The notes under the pieces were generated by a model. The model worked only from the letters and a program-made list of their open reading frames with translations. It was not told where the DNA came from and searched no databases. 33,480 nucleotides of DNA from an uncultured Bacteroides sp. (GTDB lineage: Bacteria > Bacteroidota > Bacteroidia > Bacteroidales > Bacteroidaceae). Positions 25,749-33,480 of this stretch are shown piece after piece (position 1 is the first letter of the stretch; each line of letters begins with the position of its first letter). The position numbers and the translations under genes were made by a program. The stretch lies in assembly GCA_949289295.1 (NCBI GenBank), contig CASENM010000022.1:1-33480 (forward strand), read 5' to 3'.

Positions 25749-26938
25749 TCCAACAATTCTTCAATGGTCTCCACAATCTCTTTTCCGGTATTTTTTATAC
25801 TATATCCTTTCAATACTTTCCGCACAACACGGTTCTCATCAATAAAGAAGAAAAAAGGAGCTGCCCCACCGGTCTTATAATCATCCACAATATCCTTATC
25901 GCCTTTCAAAAACGTGTAATTGATACCGGTATGTTCCGCATATCCCTGGAGGGTAGCCATAGGATTTCCCCATGTTTCAATGGCCACAAGTTTGAAGTCC
26001 TCCGGACTGAAACGATCCTCCAGTGTCCGCAGAAACGGAACGGAAGCAAGGCAAGCCCCACAACCAATTCCCGTTAAATTCAGCAAGATTACCCTGCTCT
26101 TTATGCTATCCAGTGCAACCATTTCTCCTCCGATGTTTTCCAGCTTCCATCCAGGAGCCTTCTCTCCTTCTGGAATCGACTGTTGCCGGCAATTATCGCC
26201 CCACTTCCTCACCGCATAACCTTCCGGGAAATAATCAGCCGGAGTGAAGTCTGCTATATCCGACTGGTTCAGCCGGATATCCGAGCAAGTGCTCATTGTC
26301 ACTTGGGTAGACATCGTCCGCTTCACTTGATAAGGAAGGCAAGTTCGTTTGTTTATCCAGATTTCATATACAGAAACCGGATCAACATAAAAAGGCGATT
26401 CCGGCATACGGAATGCCTTTCCGAAAAACTCAACCTGAGTATCCTCGCAGATAGTCATCTTCACATAATAAGAAGAATCACAATCCTTTATTTCTCTGAC
26501 AATGCTGTCTGTCGAGGTCAGAAAATAATCAAGAATGCTTTCGGTATAATTGAAGAAAGGAGCTGAAACCGGACGGAAAGGAAGTTTTCTGGCAGTAAAA
26601 TCATCTATCACCACTTCCTTCGCATCCTGTTCTATATGAGCCTTCATTTCCCCGTCGTACAAAAAATCTGCCACAGAATCACAATCAGACCATGTCACAA
26701 ACGATGCACCGATGGCCGTATCCTTAGGATTCCGGTATTCTTGTACATATCGGATACAGGATTTCTTCGACAAAGTGTCATAAGGAAGCAAAGAGATGAC
26801 AGCTTCCCGGTAACTTGCCGATTCAACCGTCGCGAGTTCATCCAATACCTTACGCAGATATTCATCCGCATGGATTCTTCCGGGTATCAGACATAAGACA
26901 CACAGCAAAACAAAAATTTTCATAACAAGTAACATCAA
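25745..26938 (-). CDS. TlpA-like thioredoxin-fold protein with signal peptide
   Basis: The protein has 397 residues from the first ATG. Met6 (at 26923) starts a more typical signal peptide (MKIFVLLCVLCLIPG) and may be the real start. Residues 30-250 form an unrecognised extracytoplasmic domain containing many Tyr and Asp. The C-terminal domain (about 258-397) is TlpA/AhpC-like thioredoxin: GIGCGACLASVP gives redox cysteines 293 and 296, and AAPFFFFID holds the cis-proline region. It probably reduces or oxidises disulphides in the periplasm. The CGAC centre differs from the more common CxPC. Bacteroides genomes hold many such proteins with different N-terminal domains, and the partner here is unknown. 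rdgB lies 8 bp upstream in the same direction. Confidence 0.85.
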   Translation of the reverse strand: MMLLVMKIFVLLCVLCLIPGRIHADEYLRKVLDELATVESASYREAVISLLPYDTLSKKSCIRYVQEYRNPKDTAIGASFVTWSDCDSVADFLYDGEMKAHIEQDAKEVVIDDFTARKLPFRPVSAPFFNYTESILDYFLTSTDSIVREIKDCDSSYYVKMTICEDTQVEFFGKAFRMPESPFYVDPVSVYEIWINKRTCLPYQVKRTMSTQVTMSTCSDIRLNQSDIADFTPADYFPEGYAVRKWGDNCRQQSIPEGEKAPGWKLENIGGEMVALDSIKSRVILLNLTGIGCGACLASVPFLRTLEDRFSPEDFKLVAIETWGNPMATLQGYAEHTGINYTFLKGDKDIVDDYKTGGAAPFFFFIDENRVVRKVLKGYSIKNTGKEIVETIEELLE

Positions 26939-26946
26939 GACCGATA

Positions 26947-27531
26947 TTATCTGTTCAGATACTCACACAGCTTCTGCACCGCACGGGCACGGTGGCTGAT
27001 TTTGTTCTTTTCCTCATTTCCCATTTCGGCAAAGGTTCCGCTATAGCCTTCCGGCACGAATACCGGATCGTAACCAAAGCCGGAACCACCCCGTTTTTCT
27101 TCGATGATACGGCCTTTCACGATACCCTCAAACAGATGCTCCACCCCACCCTCAATCAAACAGATGGCAGTGCGGAATTGAGCAGAACGGTCCTGTTTTC
27201 CTTGCAATTCAGCCAGCAATTTCTTCATGTTCGCTTCCGAATCATGCCCCTCGCCTCCCGCATAACGGGCCGAATACACTCCCGGCGCACCGTCTAAAGC
27301 CGCCACCTCCAGACCCGTATCGTCTGCAAAGCAGTCCAGACCATAATTCCTGTAAATATATTCCGCTTTCTGCCTGGCATTTCCTTCCAGCGTATCCGCC
27401 GTTTCGGGGATGTCGGCATGACAACTGATGTCATTCAGGCTCAACACTTCCACTTTCTCACCCAATATCTGACGCACTTCATCCAATTTGTGCGCATTGT
27501 TCGTCGCAAATACTAATTTTTTTCTAACCAT
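26947..27531 (-). CDS. rdgB: Non-canonical purine NTP pyrophosphatase (RdgB/HAM1)
   Basis: The enzyme removes dITP, XTP and similar damaged purine nucleotides by hydrolysis to monophosphates. The 194-residue length is typical. The N-terminus [12 protein letters not shown] is the family's nucleotide-binding signature. FADDTGLEV near 69-77 carries catalytic acidic residues, GVYSARYAG follows, and [10 protein letters not shown] near 150-160 and SHRARA near 180 complete the active site. A -7 element is present 25-32 bp upstream, and array C lies 54 bp upstream. Confidence 0.96.
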   Translation of the reverse strand: MVRKKLVFATNNAHKLDEVRQILGEKVEVLSLNDISCHADIPETADTLEGNARQKAEYIYRNYGLDCFADDTGLEVAALDGAPGVYSARYAGGEGHDSEANMKKLLAELQGKQDRSAQFRTAICLIEGGVEHLFEGIVKGRIIEEKRGGSGFGYDPVFVPEGYSGTFAEMGNEEKNKISHRARAVQKLCEYLNR

Positions 27532-27555
27532 ATAAATAAAGATTTATAGACAGGC

Positions 27556-27563
27556 TAAAGATA
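27556..27563 (-). promoter_or_regulatory. -7 element of rdgB
   Basis: The minus strand reads TATCTTTA, seven of eight matches to TAnnTTTG, 25 bp from the start codon. The same variant precedes the parE operon. Confidence 0.45.
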
Positions 27564-27584
27564 CGGATTTTCCCCCCAACAGAC

Positions 27585-27650
27585 AAAACGCCGAAGCGTT
27601 TTAATCAAAACGTCGAAACGTTTTGCCAGAAACGCTTCGGCGTTTTCTGA
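27585..27650. repeat. Tandem 22-bp palindromic array, site C (3 units)
   Basis: Units start at 27585, 27607 and 27629. Cores are AAAACGCCGAAGCGTTT, AAAACGTCGAAACGTTT and GAAACGCTTCGGCGTTT, with spacers TAATC, TGCCA and TCTGA. The second unit differs from the first by C to T in the left arm and G to A in the right arm, so pairing is kept. The first two units are in the opposite orientation (CGAA centre) to the third and to site B (TTCG centre). The array lies just upstream of the rdgB -7 element. Confidence 0.9.
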
Positions 27651-27801
27651 CATACCTATGCCTTTTCCAATGCCTGGGATAGCATTGAAGCTGTTTGTAT
27701 TCTGGCAAAGCCCTCTCAAAGTGCCGTGGCTAACTTTTGGAAATACGGATTCGGACAAAGATATTCCATATTCCGACTATTACATATTCCTTAAAACCTA
27801 T

Positions 27802-27945
27802 TTTCTTTGCAGTACAAACAAAAAGAAGGAAAGACAAGCATACAAAAAACATAAGGCTGATTTGAAAATACCTGTCTGCCGACACCGGACAGGCTGGAAG
27901 TGGACCTACTTCCTCCCCAAGCAGTGGTCCACTTCTTTTTTATTT
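27802..27945 (+). ncRNA. Possible small RNA or attenuator with terminator, antisense to the AraC 3' end
   Basis: A -7-like TTTCTTTG (27802-27809, seven of eight) is followed by a hairpin (CCTGTC with GACAGG, 27871-27893) and a strong terminator. The terminator arms are GAAGTGGACC (27897-27906) and GGTCCACTTC (27926-27935), then TTTTTTATTT. An alternative pairing, GGAAGT with ACTTCC (27896-27913), would exclude the terminator stem. No rightward gene precedes it, and the T tract overlaps the stop codon of the leftward AraC-type gene. Confidence 0.35.
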
Positions 27946-28845
27946 CATGAATTTTCTGTTTTTACGGAATGCGCCAGGAGATATACCAAAACACCGCCTG
28001 AAGAACTTGCTGAATGCAGCCTGATCGGAAAAACCAAGCGTCTCCGCCACCTCCTGTATGGTTCTACATTCATCTATCAGACAAGACTTGGCATCCTCCG
28101 ACAGAATCTCATCAATCATCTGGCTGGCACTCTTTCCATACTGTTTGCGTAACTTGGCAGAAAGAGAATCCGGAGATACACAAAGCTGAGTCGCATACCA
28201 CTTAACTTCATGATATTGCCGGCAATTCGTACGTACAAGATGCAAGAAACGGCTTGTCACATCCTTCCAGAAAGGACCTTCCTCATTCGTTCCTTCAGGA
28301 TAGACATGTGAGATGACATTCCATAGGCTGAACAACAACGTCTGCAGAAGGGCTCTCATCGTTTCGTCACGGAAACGGCTTTCCGGACTGTTCACGACAT
28401 CGGCCAGGAGCCCGACAAGAAGAAGCATACGCTCTACCTCATACTCATCAAGCGACACAAAAGGATTCTGTACATATTTATAAATGATATCCGACATATT
28501 AAAACGTATCTTCTCTACCACTATCTGAAAGAATATCTGCTCTGTCATCATCAGATACCCCTTGAAATCATCGCTCGTTTTAATGTCTTTCCAGCAGCCG
28601 GCAAATATGAAGTCAACATACGCCGGACCGGGAATCACATCCAGTCCGCCCTGTCTCTGGAAACTCAGGTTACCGGAAATAATCAGCAGAGAAACCGCAT
28701 TCTTTGTTTCCGGAATGCTTTCGCAGAATACACCGTTCCCCGAAAGCTCCAATATGACCATCCTGTCATCAGAAGCCATTTCCAGAACCTGACTATTTGC
28801 TACAGCTTCCTCCGTAACCCATTCATATAAGCCTTTCTTACACAT
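27940..28845 (-). CDS. AraC-family transcriptional regulator
   Basis: The 301-residue protein has an N-terminal region (1-195) of the cupin-like sensing type, without clear known ligand residues. The C-terminal double helix-turn-helix domain spans about 205-300. The typical AraC signature is visible as CVSPDSLSAKLRKQYGKSAS (first helix-turn-helix), then TIQEVAETLGFSDQAAFSKF and FRRCFGISPGAFRKN. It would bind DNA near promoters and activate or repress. It is divergent from the lipoprotein-SusC-SusD run with 200 bp between starts, which makes that locus the likeliest target. This is inferred from position only. Bacteroides uptake loci more often use ECF sigma/anti-sigma or hybrid two-component regulators. 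Confidence 0.92.
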   Translation of the reverse strand: MCKKGLYEWVTEEAVANSQVLEMASDDRMVILELSGNGVFCESIPETKNAVSLLIISGNLSFQRQGGLDVIPGPAYVDFIFAGCWKDIKTSDDFKGYLMMTEQIFFQIVVEKIRFNMSDIIYKYVQNPFVSLDEYEVERMLLLVGLLADVVNSPESRFRDETMRALLQTLLFSLWNVISHVYPEGTNEEGPFWKDVTSRFLHLVRTNCRQYHEVKWYATQLCVSPDSLSAKLRKQYGKSASQMIDEILSEDAKSCLIDECRTIQEVAETLGFSDQAAFSKFFRRCFGISPGAFRKNRKFMK

Positions 28846-28867
28846 AAATATCCTACTTTTTGAGACG

Positions 28868-28875
28868 CAAAAATA
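28868..28875 (-). promoter_or_regulatory. -7 promoter element of the AraC-type gene
   Basis: The minus strand reads TATTTTTG, a full match to TAnnTTTG, 23 bp upstream of the start at 28845. Confidence 0.6.
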
Positions 28876-29003
28876 AGTCTATGGCTACAATAAGAAGAGA
28901 TGATTTTCAATGTTTTATAATTTGTAAACTGAAAAAGGTTTAAACATCGGATTAAGACTATTCCTTTCCGTGTCCGGACAAGCCCACTCTACATCCCGGC
29001 ATC

Positions 29004-29011
29004 TACATTTG
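29004..29011 (+). promoter_or_regulatory. -7 promoter element of the small lipoprotein-SusCD locus
   Basis: TACATTTG is a full match to TAnnTTTG, 35 bp upstream of the ATG at 29046. No equally good element is seen in front of susC, so the lipoprotein and SusC may share this promoter. Confidence 0.5.
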
Positions 29012-29045
29012 CGTAAAAACATAAAAATATAACTTCTGATAACCC

Positions 29046-29537
29046 ATGAAAAAGACATTACCATTTTCATTGTTCTTTGTTTTTCTCCTTCAGGCGTGCG
29101 ACGAATATGAGATTGGAGAATATACACCGCTACCTAAACTCCACCTGGGAGAAACGTTCAGATATCTTTGCATACCGGAAAACTATACCCGACTGGCTTA
29201 TGATTCTCTGGGCGACGTGGCTGTTCTGAATTTCCACGAAGAAGAAATAACCGATCTTGATTATATCGACTATGATGAACAGACCTGCACGTTTTCCTTC
29301 CGCAAAGGAGAAACAGCCAGATACAGAATCAGCTGGGACTACGAATCTCACAAAAATGCAGTCCGGTTCTTCTATGGACAAAACAACATGTGGTATCGCA
29401 TGAACCACAGCCAAAATGACGAATTTATCCTTGAAGCCAACGACGGAATGACTGTCCGCACAGTAGTGTACCGCACCAATCATGATTCAATAAACCTGAC
29501 AATCAACAAATTCCGCATCGAAGAATACAATCAATAA
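29046..29537 (+). CDS. Small lipoprotein of unknown function upstream of SusC
   Basis: The 163-residue protein has a lipoprotein signal ending in LLQAC, with the lipidated Cys at residue 18 followed by acidic residues (DEYE). This suggests outer-membrane surface export in Bacteroidetes. The remainder (about 30-160) looks like one small beta-rich domain with several WY and DY pairs, ending INKFRIEEYNQ. I do not recognise the family. It lies 68 bp before the SusC start in the same direction and is divergent from the AraC-type regulator, so a role in the same uptake locus is likely. Confidence 0.7.
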   Translation: MKKTLPFSLFFVFLLQACDEYEIGEYTPLPKLHLGETFRYLCIPENYTRLAYDSLGDVAVLNFHEEEITDLDYIDYDEQTCTFSFRKGETARYRISWDYESHKNAVRFFYGQNNMWYRMNHSQNDEFILEANDGMTVRTVVYRTNHDSINLTINKFRIEEYNQ

Positions 29538-29605
29538 ACAAACAGGAAACTGATCTGAAGTAGCTACTAAGAATATAAATCTTAATCTTTTAAACTTTTC
29601 GCATT

Positions 29606-32600
29606 ATGTTAAAGCATTTCTATTCAGTCAGCATGATGTTGCTTCTGATGGGAACAGCCTCATCATTGGGCGCGGCCAATATGGGTGGAACCCGGCCCGA
29701 TACAAACGACATCAAGAACAGCCAACAAACCAGCACCTGCACCGGTACAGTAAAGGACCCGGCAGGCGAAACCGTCATCGGTGCTTCTGTGATGATAAAA
29801 GGAACCACCAACGGATCGATCACTGACATCGACGGTCGCTTCTCCATCCCAAATGTAAGAAAGGGTGATGTGATACAGATTTCATACATCGGCTTCCAGA
29901 CCGTAGAAATTGTATATGAAGGCAAGCCGTTGGAGGTGACACTGACAGAAGACTCGCAAGCTCTGGACGAGGTGGTAGTGACCGCTCTGGGTATCAAACG
30001 TGAGAAAAAAGCCTTGGGTTATGCCATGCAGGAGGTAAAAGGCGAGTCGCTGGTGAACGCCCGTGAGACCAATCTTGCAAATGCCTTGTCCGGTAAGATT
30101 GCCGGTGTGCAGGTCATCCGTTCAAGCAACGGCCCCGGCGGATCTTCAAAAATCCAGCTCCGTGGCGCCAACTCCGTGACGGGTACCAACCAGCCGCTGA
30201 TCGTGGTCGACGGTGTGCCGATGGACAACTTCACGGGTGCCGACAATGCCGACTTCTACAACCCGTCACTGGATATGGGTAACGGTCTTTCCGATCTCAA
30301 TGCGGAAGATATAGAATCAATGTCCGTACTGAAAGGTGCCTCCGCTGCTGCCCTCTACGGTTCTCGTGCAGGTAACGGCGTCATTCTGATCACCACCAAG
30401 AAGGGTATGAAGAAAGAAGGGCTCGGCATCACGATTTCCGCTTCTGTATCAGCTGAAACCATTTTCATGCAACCGGACATGCAGACCTCATTCGGCCAGG
30501 GTACGGCCGGACAGTACAACAGCGAAAGCTCCTACAGCTGGGGACCTGCCATGGGCACGGAATACATGTTCAACGGCCAGAGCCGGCGTATGCAGTATTA
30601 TGACAACCTCGACTCCTATTTCCGTACAGGCACAAACTTCACGGAAAGCATCTCATTCTCCCAGATGTTCGGCAAGACAGGTATCTACGCGTCTGCCACA
30701 CGTATGGACGACGCAAGCAAGATTCCGGGTTCCAGTCTGGACCGTACGAACTTTACACTGCGTGCCTCTTCCACCTTCGGCAAGGATGACCGCTGGAGTT
30801 TCGACGGCAAGATACAGTATATCCGTACGGGAGCCGAGAACCGTCCGATGACCGGAAACAACGACTCCAACCGTTTCCGCTCTATCTATATACTCCCATC
30901 CTCCATAGACATCCGCGATTACAGCAATCCCCTGACAGAAGACGGCACGATGAACTGGTGGTCTCCGAGCGGCCTGAACCCTTACTGGCTGGATGAATAC
31001 AATCTGAACAGCGACCGCCGCAACCGTTTCCTGATAAACGCCTCACTGAAATACAAGTTCACGGACTGGCTGGATCTGGAGCTGAGAGGGGGAAGCGACA
31101 TGTACTACACCGAACTGACGGGCAAGACATACGCGGGCGCCAGCAACCTGAACAACGGAAACAGCGCATACGAGCTGAGCGAGCAGCGTTTCTATGAAAA
31201 CAACTTCAGCTTCCTGTTCACGGCACATAAAGACAACCTTATCGACAAGCTTGGCGGTAACCTGACATTCGGCGGCAACCTGATGGAACGGAAATCTTCC
31301 GGCCTGAAGAACCGTGCCTCGAAACTGACGGTCCCGAACCTGTTCAACATCAACAACAGCAGCACATCAGACCGTTCGGTAACAGAGACCTACAGTCACA
31401 AAAAGATCAATTCTCTGTACGGCACCATCGGCCTGAACTATGACAGCTGGATCTTTCTGGACGCCACGTTCCGCAACGACTGGACTTCCACGCTGAGCAA
31501 GGACAACCGTTCGTTCTTCTATCCGTCGGTATCCTTGTCGTGGGTGTTCAGCGACATGATGAGCAAATTCGACAAGCCTCTCCCACAATGGATCACCTAT
31601 CTGAAAGCACGCGCATCGTATGCCCAGGTGGGAAACGACATGGACCCCTACCAGCTCTATGATTCCTACTCGATCGGTTCCGACCGCTTCGGCAATACAA
31701 CCGCAAGCTCCAACTCGACGAAGTTCGACTCACCCGTATGCAACGAGCTGGTTTCCTCATGGGAGGCCGGTGTGGAAATGCGTTTCTTCAACAACCGTCT
31801 TGGTTTCGACTTCGCATGGTACAAATCGAACGCGAAGCATCAGCTGATGAAGATTCCGATGAACCAGATGTCCGGTTACAGCTCAAGAATGATCAATGCC
31901 GGAAATATCCAGAACACCGGTGTGGAACTGACAGTGACTGCCCGCCCTGTGGAAACGAAAAACTTCAGCTGGGACACCCAGATCAACTTTTCCAAGAACA
32001 ACAACAAGATTCTGGATTTGGGGCCGGGCATCGAACGCTATGAGCTGGGAGGTGCAGCGGAACTGAAGGTATATGCAGTGGCCGGAGGAAACTACGGTGA
32101 AATCTGGGGTACAAAGTTTGCCCGTGTCACCGATGAAAGCAGTCCTTATTACGGAAAACTGATCCTGAACGATGCGGGACTGCCTACCACAGACGGAGAA
32201 ATGTATAAAATCGGTGACCAGCAGCCCGACTGCATGCTAGGATGGGGAAACACATTCAACTATAAGAATTTCTCATTGGGTCTGCAATTTGACGGAAGAA
32301 TCGGAGGCGACATCTATTCATACACGAATTATCTGTTGCAAATATACGGACGGGCGGACGTGACCGCTCCGGGAGGAAACAGAGAAAAGTTTGTGGTAGA
32401 CGGTGTCATTTCCGACGGAAACGGAGGCTACACAGTAAACACGACTCCCGTATCACAGGAAGAGTATTGGAGAACGGGTATCGGCACAGGCAATACGGGT
32501 ATCGGCGAGGCCAACATCTACGATGGCACAAACTTCCGTCTGCGCAACATTTCGTTGAGCTACAGCTTCCCGCGTTCCATGCTGAAGAACACCTGTTTCC

Positions 32601-32770
32601 AGCAGGCCAAACTGGGATTCTCCGTCAACAACGTATGGATGATTTACAGTGACATGAACGGTATTGACCCGGAATCCGTATTCATTACGGATACAAACGC
32701 CACAGGTTTCGAAAACGGATCATCTCCTACTTCCAGAACCTTTCTTTTCAACGTAACCCTTGGTTTCTAA
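29606..32770 (+). CDS. SusC/RagA-family TonB-linked outer-membrane transporter
   Basis: This 1054-residue TonB-dependent channel forms a lidded importer with SusD. The signal peptide covers about residues 1-24. The carboxypeptidase-D-like regulatory domain (about 46-120) includes GTVKDPAGETVIGASVMIKG and ITDIDGRFSIPNV. The TonB box region and plug follow (LDEVVVTALG near 121-130, then QLRGANSVTGTNQPLIVVDG near 184, a SusC family signature). The rest is a large beta-barrel with an aromatic C-terminal residue (NVTLGF). The cargo, glycan or peptide, cannot be told from sequence. SusD starts 19 bp after its stop. Confidence 0.97.
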   Translation: MLKHFYSVSMMLLLMGTASSLGAANMGGTRPDTNDIKNSQQTSTCTGTVKDPAGETVIGASVMIKGTTNGSITDIDGRFSIPNVRKGDVIQISYIGFQTVEIVYEGKPLEVTLTEDSQALDEVVVTALGIKREKKALGYAMQEVKGESLVNARETNLANALSGKIAGVQVIRSSNGPGGSSKIQLRGANSVTGTNQPLIVVDGVPMDNFTGADNADFYNPSLDMGNGLSDLNAEDIESMSVLKGASAAALYGSRAGNGVILITTKKGMKKEGLGITISASVSAETIFMQPDMQTSFGQGTAGQYNSESSYSWGPAMGTEYMFNGQSRRMQYYDNLDSYFRTGTNFTESISFSQMFGKTGIYASATRMDDASKIPGSSLDRTNFTLRASSTFGKDDRWSFDGKIQYIRTGAENRPMTGNNDSNRFRSIYILPSSIDIRDYSNPLTEDGTMNWWSPSGLNPYWLDEYNLNSDRRNRFLINASLKYKFTDWLDLELRGGSDMYYTELTGKTYAGASNLNNGNSAYELSEQRFYENNFSFLFTAHKDNLIDKLGGNLTFGGNLMERKSSGLKNRASKLTVPNLFNINNSSTSDRSVTETYSHKKINSLYGTIGLNYDSWIFLDATFRNDWTSTLSKDNRSFFYPSVSLSWVFSDMMSKFDKPLPQWITYLKARASYAQVGNDMDPYQLYDSYSIGSDRFGNTTASSNSTKFDSPVCNELVSSWEAGVEMRFFNNRLGFDFAWYKSNAKHQLMKIPMNQMSGYSSRMINAGNIQNTGVELTVTARPVETKNFSWDTQINFSKNNNKILDLGPGIERYELGGAAELKVYAVAGGNYGEIWGTKFARVTDESSPYYGKLILNDAGLPTTDGEMYKIGDQQPDCMLGWGNTFNYKNFSLGLQFDGRIGGDIYSYTNYLLQIYGRADVTAPGGNREKFVVDGVISDGNGGYTVNTTPVSQEEYWRTGIGTGNTGIGEANIYDGTNFRLRNISLSYSFPRSMLKNTCFQQAKLGFSVNNVWMIYSDMNGIDPESVFITDTNATGFENGSSPTSRTFLFNVTLGF

Positions 32771-32789
32771 TCTGTTAATACGAATCAAT

Positions 32790-33480
32790 ATGAAAACAAA
32801 CAAACTTTTTATAGGAATAGGATTGCTTGGACTGGGCACTCTGTGCGCCTGTTCTGACTTCGACGAGGTGAATTCCGACCCGTCAAAGACCACTATCGAA
32901 TCCACTCTTCCGGAATACTTCCTGAACAACTCCATCGGCAAAATCCAGATGGACCCGAGTACCGGAGAACGCATCTATTATCTGAACTGGGGTGACGCGT
33001 CCCGTGCCTTCGGAGAAGCCGGAATGCTGTCAGTCGGTCTGTATGATGACGACTATATATCCAGTTATTATTATCCGTGTATTTCCAACGCCATCAATTA
33101 TGCGACCATCGCTCTTACTGAAGCGGGGAAACGTGCGGCTGAGGAACCTTTCTATGGAAACTTACGGCAGTTTGCCCGCATCTGGCGTGCCATGCTGTCC
33201 GCCCAATTTGCCGACTGTTTCGGCCCCTATCCTATCAATGCCGGACAGGGAGAGACACCTGTATACAACACGCAAAAAGAGACTTATCAGTTTATCTTAA
33301 AAGAGCTGAAAGAAGCTGTTGATTCCATCGACGTGTCTGTCACGCCGACGGAAACCCAAGCTGCTTGCGACCCTGCATACGGTTATGCAGCCGACAAATG
33401 GCTGAAGCTCGGAAACTCTTTCCGCATGCGTTATGCCATGCGACTGACAAATACGGACATGGCGGCTGACGCCCGGACCG
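32790..33480 (+). CDS. SusD/RagB-family nutrient-binding lipoprotein, 5' part (runs off the window)
   Basis: An ATG at 32790 opens a frame of 230 codons that stays open to the window edge. The lipoprotein signal ends in LCAC with the lipidated Cys at residue 21, followed by SDFDE. The mature part begins with the SusD-like pattern SDFDEVNSDP. ARIWRAMLSAQFADCFGPYP near residues 129-148 is the conserved helix and loop of the family, and ADKWLKLGNSFRMRYAMR near 200-217 matches the TPR-like region. It resembles the SusD-like 2 subgroup. SusD sits on the cell surface as the lid of the SusC channel and binds the nutrient. Confidence 0.9.
   Translation, partial: MKTNKLFIGIGLLGLGTLCACSDFDEVNSDPSKTTIESTLPEYFLNNSIGKIQMDPSTGERIYYLNWGDASRAFGEAGMLSVGLYDDDYISSYYYPCISNAINYATIALTEAGKRAAEEPFYGNLRQFARIWRAMLSAQFADCFGPYPINAGQGETPVYNTQKETYQFILKELKEAVDSIDVSVTPTETQAACDPAYGYAADKWLKLGNSFRMRYAMRLTNTDMAADART

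Larger units (their letters stand above)
27532..27939. other. Intergenic stretch between rdgB and the AraC-type gene
   Basis: This 408-bp stretch has no convincing gene. It holds the rdgB promoter, palindrome array C, about 150 bp with nothing I can interpret, then a weak rightward -7-like element and two hairpins ending in a T tract (27871-27941), treated separately as a possible small RNA. Confidence 0.5.

Noticed and set aside
27658-28152. Rightward ORF of 164 codons overlapping the AraC 3' end
   Set aside because: It crosses a strong terminator and half of it is antisense to the HTH domain of the regulator.
1-33480. tRNA or rRNA genes
   Set aside because: No T-arm (GGTTCGA-type) with matching cloverleaf, and no rRNA-like stretch, was found in any intergenic region.

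Overview
The window looks like chromosomal DNA of a gut Bacteroidales species, most likely Bacteroides or Phocaeicola. The evidence is a SusC/SusD outer-membrane pair, lipoproteins with acidic residues after the lipid cysteine, DUF3836- and DUF3810-type proteins, an IS30-type transposase end, and start regions that carry the Bacteroidetes -7 element (TAnnTTTG) in place of E. coli-type promoters. Species level is inference.

Layout. Bases 1-137 are the 3' end of an IS30-family insertion sequence that interrupts a small leftward gene. Bases 246-1002 hold no convincing gene, but contain a terminator-like hairpin and a tandem palindrome array. Bases 1003-6245 are a leftward housekeeping operon: acetyltransferase-like protein, parE, coaD and an S41 processing protease. 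A rightward pair follows at 6500-8758 (PagL-like lipid A deacylase, lipoprotein), then a leftward DUF3810 membrane protein. Bases 10330-18116 run rightward and hold a SpmA/SpmB-like fusion, ybeY, mnmG, a perfect parS site, apt, uvrC, dtd, a MazG-like protein and deoC. A leftward polyprenyl diphosphate synthase and rightward polA come next, then a DUF3836-type secreted protein, a repeat-rich intergenic stretch, ychF, a ketopantoate reductase-like protein and a chloramphenicol acetyltransferase-like protein. Leftward genes then encode a TlpA-like thioredoxin protein, RdgB and an AraC-type regulator. The right edge is the start of a nutrient-uptake locus: small lipoprotein, SusC and the N-terminal part of SusD.

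How genes fit together. Several core genes deal with DNA and nucleotide quality (parE, uvrC, polA, rdgB, MazG-like, apt, deoC) or tRNA and rRNA quality (mnmG, ybeY, dtd). The right-hand SusCD pair next to an AraC-type regulator resembles a polysaccharide or peptide utilisation locus, but no degrading enzyme is visible before the window ends.

Most notable. Three intergenic sites (641-728, 10182-10247, 27585-27650) carry the same kind of element: tandem units of exactly 22 bp, each a 17-bp near-palindrome of the form AAAACGCTTCGGCGTTT plus a 5-bp variable spacer. One unit shows a paired change in both arms. I do not recognise this as a named element. The perfect ParB-binding site TGTTTCACGTGAAACA between mnmG and apt suggests the window lies in the origin-proximal segregation domain.
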